A DNA stretch of 64,000 nt from Rhodococcus oxybenzonivorans. Its GTDB lineage: Bacteria > Actinomycetota > Actinomycetes > Mycobacteriales > Mycobacteriaceae. The translations under genes were made by a program, and so were the position numbers. Of the stretch, positions 35,840 to 44,766 are shown piece by piece. Under the pieces are notes generated by a model, which did no database searches, had not been told where the DNA came from, and saw only the letters and a program-made list of their open reading frames with translations. The stretch covers positions 558,001-622,000 of the forward strand of contig NZ_CP021355.1 of assembly GCF_003130705.1 (NCBI RefSeq), written 5' to 3'. Every line of letters starts with the position of its first letter. The first letter of the stretch is position 1.

Positions 35840-37972
35840 TCAGGGGGGGTTCACGTTGCCGTCGCAGTCGATGGTGAATCGTCCGGTGGTCTTGCCCTTG
35901 AATGTGGCGGAGCGGACCCATTCGATGATGGCGTCGGCTACGGCTTTGTGGGGACCTTCCCAGGTTGGTGCTGTTTCGTAGTGCAGGAAGTGGCTGGCGC
36001 AGCCGAGTTCGATGAGGACTTTCTGCTCGGTGGTGAGGGCGTCGTAGAGGTGGGGGGCGTTGGCTGGGAGGACGGAACGGTCTTCGGTGCCGTGGAGGAC
36101 GAGGGTGGGGATGGTGATCGCCGCGGCAACGTCTTTGTTCCAGCCTGAGACGGTGAATGTGGGTGAACGTACGAAGCCGGCGGGTGTGGTGACACTGCCG
36201 CCCCATTTGGCGCCGACAGCGTCGAGGAGTTGGGCCTGTTTCGCGAGGGCTTTGTCGGCACCAGGTGGGATTCGGTCGGCGGAGGGGGTGTCCCAGCCCA
36301 CGGTGTTGAGAACGAGCGGAAACGATGTGGACGTTTCGATGTCGTCGAGATCGGCCTCGTCGGTGGGGTAGTCGACGGGTCCTGTCGGGAGGGTGTCGAA
36401 CAGGGACGCCATGAAGATGAGGCGGTCGATGCGGTCGGCGGCGGTGATACCGAGTTGCTGAAGGGTTCTGCCGACGCGGGGGCCACCGAACGAGTATCCG
36501 AGGAGGGAGACGGTGGGTAGTCCGGTTTTGATGAGCGCGTCGTTGATGACCTGGCGGATGTCTCTCGCCCAGAGGGCGGTGGTGCCGAAATACGTTGCGC
36601 TGGAATGGTTTGCGTAGGAGGTGCCGAGAGGGTTCGGCTGGAGCCTTTTCTGCTGGTCGAGCGGGAAGATGAACTTGTTGCGGCTGCGGTCGCATTGGTC
36701 GATGGTGGGGTCCCCGGTGGGCGTGCATTCGGGGCGGCTGGCGTTCTTGGGGTCGTCGAGGCTCAGTCGCGTGGAGAGGGCATATCCGAGGAGGTCGGGG
36801 GCAAAGGTGTCGATGCCGGCGTGCGCGAGGGCTTCTTGGAGGCTGAGTGGGCCGGTGGCGGGAGTTGTGTGTTGCAGGTCGAAGGAGGTCGATCCGCCAA
36901 GGGTTCGGCCGTGAACGAGAACGATTGCTCTGGCGGGCTTACAGTCGCTGTTGGCGTAGGTGGGGCTGACGCGATGTACCCGCAATGACGCGTGAACTGA
37001 GTCGAACTGCCTGTCGGGCATGAGGCCTGGGGGGATCTTGAAGTTGAGACGGTAGTCGGTATGGATGATGCCGGTTTGCACACACGGGGCGGGGAGGTGG
37101 TGCATCGTTCCGCGTACACCCTTAACGTGCCACCCCGGGGGACCCACCCTGACCGGGTCGTCGTTCGCGTCGACGACGGTCGCGAAGCCCACCCACTTGT
37201 GGCCGTCCATGTGCCAGATCTGCAGCTCCTTGGTGCCGTCGAGATCATGCCAGAGAATGTCGTCTCCGCCGGGGCCGCCGAAGTGACCGACACCCATCAC
37301 ATGCCACCCCGGGGGGCCCACCCTGACTGGGTCGTCGTTCGCGTCGACGACGGTCGCGAAGCCCACCCACTTGTGGCCGTCCATGTGCCAGATCTGCAGC
37401 TCCTTGGTGCCGTCGAGATCATGCCAGAGAATGCCATTAGTGCTGCTGCCGCCGAAGTCACCGACACCCACCACATGCCACCCCGGGGGACCCACCCTGA
37501 CCGGGTCGTCGTTCGCGTCGACGACGGTCGCGAAGCCCACCCACTTGTGGCCGTCCATGTGCCAGATCTGCAGCTCCTTGGTGCCGTCGATGTCGTGCCA
37601 GAGAATATCGGAGCTGCCGCTACCGCCGGGGCCGCCGAAGCGACCGACACCCACCACATGCCACCCCGGGGGACCCACCCTGACCGGCTGGTTGTTCTTG
37701 TCGACAACGGGCTTCACGTCCACCCTCCGGTGGCCGTTCATGAACCAGATCTGCAGCCCGCGGTTGCCGTCGATGTCATGCCAGAGAATGTCGGAGCCGC
37801 TGCTGCCGCCGAAGTCACCGACACCCACCACATGCCACCCCGGGGGACCCACCCTGACCGGCTGCCCGTTCTCGTCGACAACGGTCTCCACACGCACCCA
37901 CCGGTGGCGGTCCATGAGCCAGATCTGCAGTTCCTGGATGCCGTCGACGTCATGCCAAAATATGCCCGCCAC
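35840..37972 (-). CDS. Alpha/beta hydrolase with five N-terminal WHD-type repeats
   Basis: This 710-residue protein has two parts. Residues 1 to about 285 consist of five tandem units of 58-61 residues, each with ILWHDIDG...LQIWHMDGHK...VRVGPPGWHVVGVG, resembling FG-GAP/VCBS-like beta-propeller blades. The C-terminal 420 residues are an alpha/beta hydrolase: oxyanion strand IVLVHGRTLGG, nucleophile elbow LLGYSFGG, acidic turn VLHGTEDRSVLP and CASHFLHYE with the catalytic His. No signal peptide is visible at this start, which is odd for a propeller-hydrolase fusion. The repeats could bind substrate or surface. It stands alone, without an obvious operon. Confidence 0.8.
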   Translation of the reverse strand: MAGIFWHDVDGIQELQIWLMDRHRWVRVETVVDENGQPVRVGPPGWHVVGVGDFGGSSGSDILWHDIDGNRGLQIWFMNGHRRVDVKPVVDKNNQPVRVGPPGWHVVGVGRFGGPGGSGSSDILWHDIDGTKELQIWHMDGHKWVGFATVVDANDDPVRVGPPGWHVVGVGDFGGSSTNGILWHDLDGTKELQIWHMDGHKWVGFATVVDANDDPVRVGPPGWHVMGVGHFGGPGGDDILWHDLDGTKELQIWHMDGHKWVGFATVVDANDDPVRVGPPGWHVKGVRGTMHHLPAPCVQTGIIHTDYRLNFKIPPGLMPDRQFDSVHASLRVHRVSPTYANSDCKPARAIVLVHGRTLGGSTSFDLQHTTPATGPLSLQEALAHAGIDTFAPDLLGYALSTRLSLDDPKNASRPECTPTGDPTIDQCDRSRNKFIFPLDQQKRLQPNPLGTSYANHSSATYFGTTALWARDIRQVINDALIKTGLPTVSLLGYSFGGPRVGRTLQQLGITAADRIDRLIFMASLFDTLPTGPVDYPTDEADLDDIETSTSFPLVLNTVGWDTPSADRIPPGADKALAKQAQLLDAVGAKWGGSVTTPAGFVRSPTFTVSGWNKDVAAAITIPTLVLHGTEDRSVLPANAPHLYDALTTEQKVLIELGCASHFLHYETAPTWEGPHKAVADAIIEWVRSATFKGKTTGRFTIDCDGNVNPP
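37120..37972 (-). repeat. Five tandem coding repeats of about 174-183 bp
   Basis: The string CCACCCCGGGGG followed by ACCC recurs near 37126, 37303, 37476, 37659 and 37831. The three units closest to the hydrolase domain are nearly identical at DNA level, including synonymous positions, showing recent duplication or gene conversion; the two N-terminal units have diverged more. Confidence 0.85.
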
Positions 37973-38279
37973 GGTTGCATCTCCTCAGGTGGAACCAAAA
38001 CCCATTCATCGATGTAAACGTCCGAGGTACGAATTCCAGAGTCGTGCGTGCATCGAGTCGTACCTGCACACTTCGCAACAGGCCAGTTCTAAGCCTGATG
38101 CCTGAAGAGCCGTAAACCACCAAGACCAGTCTGTTTGATTATCCCTCGCCAGAGCCGAACATGGAACCCGGCACGGTGGTCCGTCACGTTCACGGTCCGC
38201 TCAGAAGAGGGCGACCTGATGTTCGTCCGCAGGGGCGTTCTGACGCTGTCCGACTGGATGGACGGCACCTGTCGGTGGG
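37973..38279. other. Intergenic region
   Basis: It holds the upstream region of the repeat-hydrolase gene; no gene or clear terminator is visible. Confidence 0.4.
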
Positions 38280-38783
38280 TCAGGCGGTGGTGACGATCCG
38301 AATCTCAGGATCGGTATCGCCTGCCCGCAGGCGGTAGTGCGGACATCCAACGACTTGGCGAGGCGCCCGGATCGCCTGCCAGTCGGCGCCGAGGTAGAGC
38401 CGGTAGGCCAGCTGCCCGTCCCGGTGCTCACCGGTGTCCGGGTCGACGGCGCCGAGGAAATACCCCTGCGCCGCGTCGACATCTGCGAAGATCGCCCGCG
38501 CCCACTCACCCGGCTCGGTGACCGGGAGATAACGCGGTCGCCCCGTTGCGGCGTCGACGATGTACACGAGCACGGTGACCACGAACCCCGATGCCGCCGG
38601 CACCCACTCCTCGGCCGCCACATCGAACACCGTGAGCCACGTGTGGATCCGCAGCTCGACGTTCGTGCCGGTCCGGGCAGGCACGGTGATCACGTGCGGA
38701 TCCGCAGAACCCAATGCGGTCAAGGACGGCAGCACCGGGGGATGCTCGGCGGAGAGGTCGTCGGAGGGAGCGGACACCAGCAA
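38280..38783 (-). CDS. Hypothetical protein
   Basis: This 167-residue protein is not recognised. It is rich in beta-type segments (VELRIHTWLTVFDVAAEEWV, GFVVTVLVYIVDAATGRPRY) with FADVDAAQGYFLGAVDPDTG and LAYRLYLGADWQAIRAP, and ends CPHYRLRAGDTDPEIRIVTT. No signal peptide or membrane segment is apparent. Base composition and third-position G+C are typical of coding DNA here, and no other frame is better. Confidence 0.55.
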   Translation of the reverse strand: MLVSAPSDDLSAEHPPVLPSLTALGSADPHVITVPARTGTNVELRIHTWLTVFDVAAEEWVPAASGFVVTVLVYIVDAATGRPRYLPVTEPGEWARAIFADVDAAQGYFLGAVDPDTGEHRDGQLAYRLYLGADWQAIRAPRQVVGCPHYRLRAGDTDPEIRIVTTA

Positions 38784-38999
38784 AGACTACGGATCTATCC
38801 CGCAAGGGTCGGCCTGAGCGCCCCGTGGACGACGCCCCACGAGGCCCACGTGTGTGCACCGCTCTGATGCGCTTTCAGGCACCCTGCTGGCCCGGAGAAG
38901 CGCCAGCACAGAGTGTCGAAAACTCGTGTCGGAAACCGGCATTCGGCGCACCTCGGCGGGTTCCTTCCGCGCCGAGGTAACCACAAGGATACACGCAGT

Positions 39000-39015
39000 T
39001 CGAAAATATGTTCGA
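39000..39015. promoter_or_regulatory. LexA (SOS) box upstream of imuA'
   Basis: TCGAAAATATGTTCGA differs from the mycobacterial LexA consensus TCGAAC-N4-GTTCGA at one position. It lies 53 bases before the imuA' ATG, the correct location for damage-inducible control. Confidence 0.65.
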
Positions 39016-39068
39016 CTACACTGGTTGGGGTAGATCGATCGGGTTAGGGATGTGTGAAGGCGGCGAGT

Positions 39069-39872
39069 ATGAGCGAACTGCCCATTGCGCCTGCCTCGAA
39101 CGGGCTCACCAAAGCGGAGAAACTCGACCAGCTGCGGCGGAAGATGGCGGCGATTCCCGCTCGATCCGAGGGCACCGAACCGGCGAGGCCCGCGGTGATG
39201 CTGCGGTCCGTCGACGAACCCGCACCGATTGTGGCCACCGCCCAGACCACGCTGCGAACACTTCCGGTGCCCTCTCCGATCGCGGAGCTACTTCCACGTG
39301 GAGGACTTGCCCGCGGCACCGTGGCCAGCGTCTCCGGTGCGAGCGCAGTGCTGATTGGACTACTCGCGTCGGTCACGGCCGGCGGTTCGCACGCGGCCGT
39401 GATCGGACTGTCGAATCTCAGTCTCCTCGCCGCTGTCGAGCAAGGTGCCGACCTGTCCCGGATAGCGATGGTTCCCGAACCGAAGGACTCCGCGGTCGCG
39501 GTCGAGGCCGCAGCTATCCTTCTCGACGGAGTTGATCTCGTCATTCTCGGGCTTTCGGGCGCGGCCGTCACCCCATCGAGGGCGAGGGCAGTCGTGGCCC
39601 GGGCACGGTCGAAGGGTGCCGTCCTACTGGTGACCGAAGGCCACTGGGATGGAGTGGACCTGCGCATCGAATCCCAGGTCACCGGATACTCCGGTCTCGG
39701 TGACCGGCACGGACGCCTCACCGCGGTACAGCTCGACGTCGCGGCCGCCGGGAAAGGGTTCCAACGCCGGACGAGTCGGATGGAGATCCGCAGCGACTCT
39801 GGTTCGGTCACCTGGCGCGCCGACACCGACGGTCACGTCACGGAACACGCACCACTGCGAGCCGCGCTGTGA
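39069..39872 (+). CDS. imuA': ImuA'-like mutasome accessory protein
   Basis: This 267-residue RecA-like-fold protein has the features of actinobacterial ImuA' (Rv3395c type): LTKAEKLDQLRRKMAAIPAR, LPVPSPIAELLPRGGLARGT, a degenerate nucleotide loop VASVSGASAVLIGLLASVTA, LSLLAAVEQGADLSRIAMVP and VARARSKGAVLLVTEG. ImuA' normally acts with ImuB and DnaE2 in translesion, mutagenic repair. The ATG at 39069 has GAAGGCGG upstream; a GTG at 39054 is an alternative. A LexA box precedes it, so induction by DNA damage is expected. No imuB or dnaE2 follows. Confidence 0.75.
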   Translation: MSELPIAPASNGLTKAEKLDQLRRKMAAIPARSEGTEPARPAVMLRSVDEPAPIVATAQTTLRTLPVPSPIAELLPRGGLARGTVASVSGASAVLIGLLASVTAGGSHAAVIGLSNLSLLAAVEQGADLSRIAMVPEPKDSAVAVEAAAILLDGVDLVILGLSGAAVTPSRARAVVARARSKGAVLLVTEGHWDGVDLRIESQVTGYSGLGDRHGRLTAVQLDVAAAGKGFQRRTSRMEIRSDSGSVTWRADTDGHVTEHAPLRAAL

Positions 39873-40204
39873 TCAACACCGACAACTGGACCGAACGCTG
39901 GCCCCAGCACCCCGTCATCAGGACCTTCGATCCGCCACGAGCAGTTCAGGTCGACATCGGCAAGGCGTTGCCGCTCGGACGTGGCGGGGCGGCCCGGGCC
40001 GACTACGTCAGCTTGAGAGTGAAGAGTTCGTCGATCTACCTGGCCGGGCTGCGGCCGGCTTTGCAAACGCACTGGCTGCGAATGCATGACGGACAGTGGT
40101 TGGCCGCGATCACCGTTTATGTCACCGACGCCGCAGGAACCAATAGCCTCGAACTCGACATGATCGTCACCGCCGACGCCATCACCGAACCACCCGCACC
40201 CTAG
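39869..40204 (+). CDS. Hypothetical protein coupled to imuA'
   Basis: This 111-residue protein starts at a GTG that overlaps the imuA' stop (GTGA), so it is in the same SOS transcript. It contains VQVDIGKALPLGRGGAARAD, YVSLRVKSSSIYLAGLRPAL and HDGQWLAAITVYVTDAAGT. It is not a Y-family polymerase or a ClpX-binding beta-clamp-motif protein that I can recognise. Its position is where imuB would normally be. Confidence 0.55.
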   Translation: MINTDNWTERWPQHPVIRTFDPPRAVQVDIGKALPLGRGGAARADYVSLRVKSSSIYLAGLRPALQTHWLRMHDGQWLAAITVYVTDAAGTNSLELDMIVTADAITEPPAP

Positions 40205-40613
40205 CTGGCCGAGTCCAACGCCTGCACAGGATCGATGGCTCCGGTCAGGGGAGTCAGTGTAGGTACCGAGCGGCAGTTGTCTTCCGTTGGCGATCCGCCT
40301 GCCCGGCGGCCGCCTGGCCACCTGCGGTGTCCCCCGATTCGAGCTGTAGGGTCTCGGTGCCGGTGACATTTTGTAACACTGCCACCTGCGCGTTTAGCGT
40401 TTGTCTCACTGCATGTCCACACTGTTCTGTCTCAATTCCCTGGCAGTTCTTATCCGACATCACGATGCGGGGCGGGCCGTGCTGGGATGGGCGAACACGA
40501 CGCCCGTGATAATCAGACCTCAAGGGGAGTTGGGGCACAGCAGGTCTGGGATCGCTGGCCACCCGTCCTCTCGTCCGGTTGGTGCCGTGGATGCCGCCGG
40601 ATCATCCCGGGCG
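40205..40613. other. Gene-poor region with a possible small minus-strand frame
   Basis: A minus-strand frame from about 40460 to 40254 reads MSDKNCQGIETEQCGHAVRQ onward to ARYLH but has no convincing RBS or family. The DNA at 40313-40344 resembles 28512-28545. Probably debris of a lost element. Confidence 0.3.
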
Positions 40614-41092
40614 ATGACCCGCGACGAGGCCGCCGAGCTGCTGGCGAAGGATGTGCCGCTGCGGGAGCGGGTGCGGACGATGCTGTACGAGACCGCGCTC
40701 GCGCTGACGAGCTGCTGAGACTCGATATCGGCGACATGGATACGGCGAACCGTTGTGACACGGTGACCGCAAGGCAGGGTCACGGATGTGGTGGCCTGGC
40801 AGACCGGGGCCGCGCGGCTGCTGCCGCGACTGTTGGCCTGCCGCAGGCGCGGGCTTGTGTTCCTGACTGATCGGAAGGCGAAACCGGGGATGGGCCGTAG
40901 ACGATATCGACTCGTCGACCCTGCGGGGGCGGTTGTCGTATCGGCGGGCCCTCGAGATGTTCGAGCACCATACCGTCGACTTCGCTCGTGGGCCCTTCAC
41001 GCTGTATCAGCTCCGTCATAGCCGGTTGACGCACGCGGCGGAGGACGGTGCGTCCACGCTGATGGTGGTGTGTGCGCAGGTCGGGTTTGGGC
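40614..41092 (+). pseudogene. Decayed tyrosine recombinase/integrase
   Basis: Fragments in changing frames follow the order of an integrase catalytic domain: EAAELLAKDVPLRERVRTML YET, then DELLRLDIGDMDTANR, VTDVVAWQTGAARLLPRLLA, VFLTDRKAKPGMG, SYRRALEMFEHHTVDFARG and FTLYQLRHSRLTHAAEDGAS. The last contains the HxxR box (LRHSRLTH). At least three frameshifts separate the pieces and the C-terminal catalytic Tyr is not seen. Confidence 0.6.
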
Positions 41093-41346
41093 GGTTGTCG
41101 CGTGATGGCGCTGGTCGGTGTGTGTGGGTGTGATTGGTCGGCAGCGTGGCGGTCGCGGATGTGCGTGTTGGTCGCGGTGGTGGGCTTCTCGGTCGCTGTG
41201 CGATGTTGCCTCGCCCGCGACGCTGGTGGCGCGGCGGCGGTTTCGGCTGAGGTTGCCGGTCGTGAATGGTCGTGGTCGGTGTGTGGAGGGTGCTGTGACT
41301 GATCCGCATCACATTTGACAGTCGACCAGCCGCAGTGCTGGGCGAC

Positions 41347-42849
41347 TCACCCTGATGGGCTGCGCGGCGGGTGGTGACCGGTCGGTGGTGGTTGCTCACC
41401 GCGCGCCCAGGCGGTGACGCGTTTGCTGGCGGAGCTGTGGTGTGGGGCGGCGATGATGACGAGGTCGCCGCTGCGGATACGGGTGCGGGGCGAGGGAATC
41501 AGGATTCGGTTTCCCCGCAGGATGGAGGTGATCAGCCCATGGGGCGGGGTGAGATCTTTGAGTTGGCGACCGGCGATGTACAGGTCGTCGGTGACCCGGA
41601 CCTCGATCATCTCGGTGTTGATGCTGCCGATGGGCACATTCTCCGCGACCGGGTCGAGGGCGGTGGTGTTGGTGCGCAGACCGAGCCAGCGGGCGACGAG
41701 GCGGATGCTGGATCCCTGCACCGCGGCCGAGACCAGGACGACGAAAAAGATTATGTTGAAGATGAACAGCCCGTCCGGATACCCGGCCACGAATGGGAAG
41801 GTGGCGAGCACGATCGGGACCGCACCGCGCAGTCCCGCCCAGCTGATGAGTGTGAGTTCCTGCCACCGATACCGCAGCCAGACCAGGCACAACACCACGG
41901 CGATCGGGCGCGCGACGAGCACTAGGACGATCGTAACGATCAGCCCGGGACCGATCACGGCGGGCAGCTGCGAGGGGAACACCAGGACACCGAGGAGCAG
42001 GAACAGCCCGACCTCGGCGGTGCCGGACAGTCCGCGATGGAAGGTGCGGATGCCCCGGCGATGTAGCGGTACCTGGGCACCGACGATGAGGCCGGTGACG
42101 TACACCGCCAGGAAGCCGGAGGCACCGGCTGCGGCGGCCGCGCCGTAGGACAGACCCGCGATACCGAGTGCCAGCACCGGGTAGGCGCCCTCGGGTCCCA
42201 GATTCACGCGCATCAGCGTCCAGCTGCCCGCGATACCGATGAGCCCGCCGATCGCAAGCCCGCCGCCGAGTTGCAGCACCGCGAAACCTGCCCAGTCGGC
42301 AACCCCCGGAGCACCGCGCCAGGTCTCGATCAGTCCGATCGTCAGCATGATCGCGAGGGGATCGTTGGCTCCGGATTCGACTTCCAGCAGTGAGGCGAGC
42401 CGGCGAGGTAGCGGCGCGCGGCGTAGCACCGCGAACACCGCGGCGGCGTCGGTGGAAGCGACAACAGCGCCGATCAGAAACGCGGTCAGCACGTCGATGT
42501 CGAGCAAGAAATAGGTGCCCGCACCGACAACTCCCGCGGTGAGCAGCACGCCGACCGTCGCCAGGAGCGATCCCGGCACAGCGCCTGCCCACAGATCCTT
42601 GGGTTTGGTGGTCAACCCGCCCTCATACAGGATCAGCAGAAGCGCTATCGTGCCACCGATCTGGGCGACACGCGGATCGCCCAGGCTGACCAGACGGAGC
42701 CCGTCGTCCCCGATGACCATGCCCAGCACGAGGAACAGCAGCAACCCCGGCAGCCGTAACCGGCTGGCGAACCCTCCTGCGAGCACACCACCGACCAGCA
42801 ACGCTGCGACGACCAATATCCACCAGTCGGCCGGGAGTTGGATGCTCAT
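41347..42849 (-). CDS. CPA1-type K+ or Na+/H+ antiporter with TrkA-C domain
   Basis: About 500 residues with 12 or so TM segments in the first 390, including LPGLLLFLVLGMVIGDDGL, the ion-binding-type ASTDAAAVFAVLR and EVESGANDPLAIMLTIGLIE and WAGLRGAVPIVLATFP motifs of the CPA1/NhaP2 (CvrA) group. The cytoplasmic C-terminus has a TrkA-C domain (IEVRVTDDLYIAGRQLKDLT, SGDLVIIAAP). Such proteins exchange K+ or Na+ for H+. The start at 42849 has GGAG just upstream; a TTG at 42876 is less likely. It is divergent from the stress-protein gene. Confidence 0.88.
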   Translation of the reverse strand: MSIQLPADWWILVVAALLVGGVLAGGFASRLRLPGLLLFLVLGMVIGDDGLRLVSLGDPRVAQIGGTIALLLILYEGGLTTKPKDLWAGAVPGSLLATVGVLLTAGVVGAGTYFLLDIDVLTAFLIGAVVASTDAAAVFAVLRRAPLPRRLASLLEVESGANDPLAIMLTIGLIETWRGAPGVADWAGFAVLQLGGGLAIGGLIGIAGSWTLMRVNLGPEGAYPVLALGIAGLSYGAAAAAGASGFLAVYVTGLIVGAQVPLHRRGIRTFHRGLSGTAEVGLFLLLGVLVFPSQLPAVIGPGLIVTIVLVLVARPIAVVLCLVWLRYRWQELTLISWAGLRGAVPIVLATFPFVAGYPDGLFIFNIIFFVVLVSAAVQGSSIRLVARWLGLRTNTTALDPVAENVPIGSINTEMIEVRVTDDLYIAGRQLKDLTPPHGLITSILRGNRILIPSPRTRIRSGDLVIIAAPHHSSASKRVTAWARGEQPPPTGHHPPRSPSG

Positions 42850-42939
42850 GATCTCCAGGGTTTCCGATCCGGACAAATCGGGAATAGCCTACCGATCGGC
42901 CCAGATTTACTCGAGTCGAGACTATGTGGTGGTGAAGTG

Positions 42940-43728
42940 ATGAATCGCGACGGGCCGGTCCCGTGTGTGGTGGTGCCGCTGGACGGATCGGCGCAGGCCC
43001 GCCGGGCGCTGGATCCGGCGATGCGCGTCGCTCAGGTCTTGGGCTGTTCGATCGAGCTGGTCACAGTCTATGACCCGGTGCGTGGGCGGTGGGCGCGCGA
43101 TCTGGACGACATCGCCGACCGGATGCCTTTTGAACAGGTCGAGGTTGCCGTCGTCGGATCGGGCTGGCCCGGTGAGGTCCTTGCCGATGTGGCCGGCGAC
43201 CATCCGGGAACCCTGATCTGCATGGCCACCCAGGACCACGACCAACTCCAGCGGCTGGCCCTGGGCAGCGTGTCCACCCATCTGATGCGCGCGACCGACG
43301 GCCCGATTTTGTTCGTCGGCCCCGGCTACACGCCCCAGCAGGACCTGCCGAGATATCGCGACCTGGTGGTGTGCATCGACAATTCCTCGCGCGCGGACAC
43401 CGCCGTGAGGCTGGCGGCTGTGTGGGCGGCGCGACTCGGACTCGGCATCACACTCGTCCACGTCGCCGCAGACCTCGCCGGCCAACTGGAAATGGAATCC
43501 GAACTCGCCGCCTACGTCGACCGGCTCACCGACGGTGGCGCGGCAGCCACCGCGACGGTGCTGATATCCGACAGCCCGGCTCACGCCGTCGCCGAACTCC
43601 TCGGATCCCGCCCGGACGCCCTCGCGCTGACCGTGTCACAAGGCCGCGGCAGCTTGACCCGGCTATTACTCGGCAGTGTCACCTCCGAACTGCTCGCCCG
43701 CAGCCCCGCCCCCGTACTCGTCGCATAG
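42940..43728 (+). CDS. Universal stress protein with two UspA domains
   Basis: This 262-residue protein has two USP domains: residues about 8-125 (PCVVVPLDGSAQARRALDPA, LGSVSTHLMRATDGPILFVG) and about 135-262 (LVVCIDNSSRADTAVRLAAV, LLLGSVTSELLARSPAPVLV). The second retains the G-x9-G(S/T) type ATP-binding end motif (GRGSLTRLLLGSVTS). Its divergence from an ion antiporter fits a stress or pH-homeostasis module. The ATG at 42940 is inside a GAAGTGATG context. Confidence 0.88.
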   Translation: MNRDGPVPCVVVPLDGSAQARRALDPAMRVAQVLGCSIELVTVYDPVRGRWARDLDDIADRMPFEQVEVAVVGSGWPGEVLADVAGDHPGTLICMATQDHDQLQRLALGSVSTHLMRATDGPILFVGPGYTPQQDLPRYRDLVVCIDNSSRADTAVRLAAVWAARLGLGITLVHVAADLAGQLEMESELAAYVDRLTDGGAAATATVLISDSPAHAVAELLGSRPDALALTVSQGRGSLTRLLLGSVTSELLARSPAPVLVA

Positions 43729-43833
43729 GCACCCAACGGTGGTGAAGGTGCGCCCGGCTGGGGCGCCGCTAAACGTCGGAGTGCCCCGCACCGGCCGTGT
43801 CCGCGCCGGCGTTGGTTGCTCATGGCGAATTCC

Positions 43834-44016
43834 CTATTGCCGACGCGGGAGTGGCGGTCGCGGCGTGGGAGCGGTGCCGGACGAATTCGCCACATCGGCT
43901 ACAACGTGTCTTTTGCCGATGGCGGTGCTCGGGTACGTCGTCTCCCGGGTGGTCAAGCCGCCCGCGGCGATGGCGAGCACGGCCGCGATCATGGGGAAGC
44001 CGTGTAAGTCCGTCAC
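43834..44016 (-). pseudogene. N-terminal stub of a Kef/KhtU-type antiporter
   Basis: The GTG at 44016 overlaps the KhtT-like stop. The 60-residue frame begins TDLHGFPMIAAVLAIAAGGL, which matches the start of the antiporter at 48252 (ADLHDFALIAVILAIAACAG), and then degenerates to unrelated sequence. Only the first TM helix remains. The normal partner of the KhtT-like gene is therefore lost here. Confidence 0.55.
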
Positions 44017-44291
44017 GCCGGACCACGCTTGCCGCTGAGCTGATCGAGGCGGCGTTCCACGTCGGCCAACCGGTCTTGGATAGACGTGCTGTGCAGCAGT
44101 TCGGCCGCCTGATCGGCCTCGTCGGGCTCGAGGGTAATGGTCTGCAATGGGGTGTCGTGGGTATCGGGGTGATAGATCACGATCTGCCGAGCCCCGTCCG
44201 GGCGCACGATCAGACAGAACCGCGACCCGTCGCGGGTGCGGCAGTGGTGCAGCACGCCTTCACCAGGGACCGTCGACAGGTCGATGTGCAT
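44013..44291 (-). CDS. khtT: KhtT-like cation:proton antiporter regulatory subunit
   Basis: This 92-residue protein matches the N-terminal part of KhtT-type regulators of CPA2 K+/H+ antiporters: MHIDLSTVPGEGVLHHCRTR, DGSRFCLIVRPDGARQIVIY and TLEPDEADQAAELL. The start at 44291 has GGAAGGAG upstream; the open frame to 44402 is not supported. A TrkA-C domain normally follows; here the protein ends soon after DRLADVERRLDQLSGKRG, so it is shorter than classical KhtT (about 160 residues). It is coupled to a dead antiporter stub and may serve the Kef-like protein elsewhere or be non-functional. Confidence 0.68.
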   Translation of the reverse strand: MHIDLSTVPGEGVLHHCRTRDGSRFCLIVRPDGARQIVIYHPDTHDTPLQTITLEPDEADQAAELLHSTSIQDRLADVERRLDQLSGKRGPA

Positions 44292-44525
44292 ATCGGCGTC
44301 TCCTTCCCGAACGACCAGCGCTCGCGCTGCTCTCAGTCTCGGCCCAGTGGTGGCACTCGAGCTATGGGTGGGAACACCCATTTGTCGAGGCCGAATGGGC
44401 ACGCACGATCACCGAATGGGTGCCGCGCCCCATGGGCACCACCGTGAGCGGCGATCAGACTGACCTCATGAGCAGTCGTGCCGGTACTGCGATAGACCGG
44501 TTGTGGGCACGCACACCCATTCCCC

Positions 44526-44673
44526 GCGGGTGCGCTGTTCCGCCGTGTCGTCGTCATCAACGGGCTGGTGTTCACCCTCGGCACTCTGGTGCTGGCGCTG
44601 TCACCGGGCCTCGGTGTCCTCCCGGGTGCGGCTGACCGAGATCCCGGTCCTCGTGATCGACTCCGTAAGGTGA
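44526..44673 (+). pseudogene. N-terminal fragment of a sensor histidine kinase
   Basis: LFRRVVVINGLVFTLGTLVL and ALSP are followed in a shifted frame by ASVSSRVRLTEIPVLVIDSV and a stop. This resembles the membrane N-terminus of the kinase at 51950 (LFWRIFLLNAAVLATATVLL, GPATVSTPVLLAE). Only the first TM and loop remain. Confidence 0.5.
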
Positions 44674-44766
44674 CGTACCTCCCTGTTCGTCTCGGTCCAT
44701 CACGAGTAGTCCGGTGTGCGGGTCACGGGTACAGGTCGGCCGATCGATCCGATCCGGCGGGGCCCG

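Noticed and set aside
37120..37972. Regular repeats considered as a CRISPR array
   Set aside because: Units are 174-183 bp, contiguous and in frame inside a coding sequence, so they are protein repeats.
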